Assembly (NCBI GenBank): GCA_963681505.1
Contig: OY811975.1
Location: 10,820,751 to 10,884,750 of the forward strand
DNA length: 64,000 nt
Direction of reading: 5' to 3'
From: Eunapius fragilis
Taxonomy: Eukaryota > Porifera > Demospongiae > Spongillida > Spongillidae
The notes under the pieces were generated by a model. That model was not told where the DNA came from. It ran no database searches and worked only from the letters and a program-made list of their open reading frames with translations. The translations under genes were made by a program, and so were the position numbers. Below are positions 63,934 through 64,000 of this stretch, piece after piece (the first letter of the stretch is position 1; every line of letters begins with the position of its first letter).

Positions 63934-64000
63934 AGTGAATACGCGCGCACATAACATCATTTTATAGAAATCGTGTGCCTGTCGGTTCAGTGCACTCTTT

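Overview
The window is eukaryotic, animal-type DNA, most likely from a sponge. Genes have GT-AG introns and Kozak-like starts, and most of the sequence is microsatellite, minisatellite and transposon. The main protein family joins polymorphic-outer-membrane-protein-like beta-helix repeats to a Cys-rich linker and a multi-pass membrane region; from memory this design is much expanded in demosponges. The species assignment is inference.

Left part (1-20.6 kb): a CA-rich compound satellite, a hAT transposase tail, a cluster of AT-rich MITEs, a compact intronless aerolysin-like pore-forming-protein gene (minus, 7167-7850) with its own TATA box, a divergent ten-exon transposase-like gene (plus, 8602-11681, about 412 residues, reconstructed here from splice sites), a four-exon minus-strand gene with one frameshift (13297-14011), a 46-bp minisatellite, and an 830-bp TCC/TTC tract inside a dispersed repeat.

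Middle (20.7-30.2 kb): two exons of an integrase-like gene run directly into a 5'-truncated, frameshifted membrane-protein copy (copy A). Then come a pyrimidine-rich flank repeat, a ladder of small minus-strand exons (26.9-27.4 kb) and nine copies of a 154-bp satellite, each carrying AP-1, E-box and ETS-like motifs.

Right part (30.3-63.1 kb): a tandem duplication of a two-gene block. Block 1 is upstream repeat, copy B (full length, broken), shared 3' flank, an unidentified exon pair and truncated copy C. Block 2 repeats the order with copy D (nearly intact) and truncated copy E. Each block was later hit by different insertions. Block 1 has a 7.5-kb TIR element at the copy B promoter, holding a 6.2-kb Ty3/gypsy LTR element, whose 5' LTR holds a 501-bp GGATCC-type element. 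Block 2 has a 265-bp MITE in the first coding region of copy D, several reverse-transcriptase tail fragments, and a 4.1-kb insertion behind copy E that carries a degenerate multi-exon gene. Paralogous empty sites in the window support three of these insertions directly.

The genes do not form a pathway. The window reads as a fast-turnover, tandemly duplicated cell-surface gene cluster being eroded by nested transposons, beside a few low-copy genes. Family names rest on motif recognition by eye; no searches were run.
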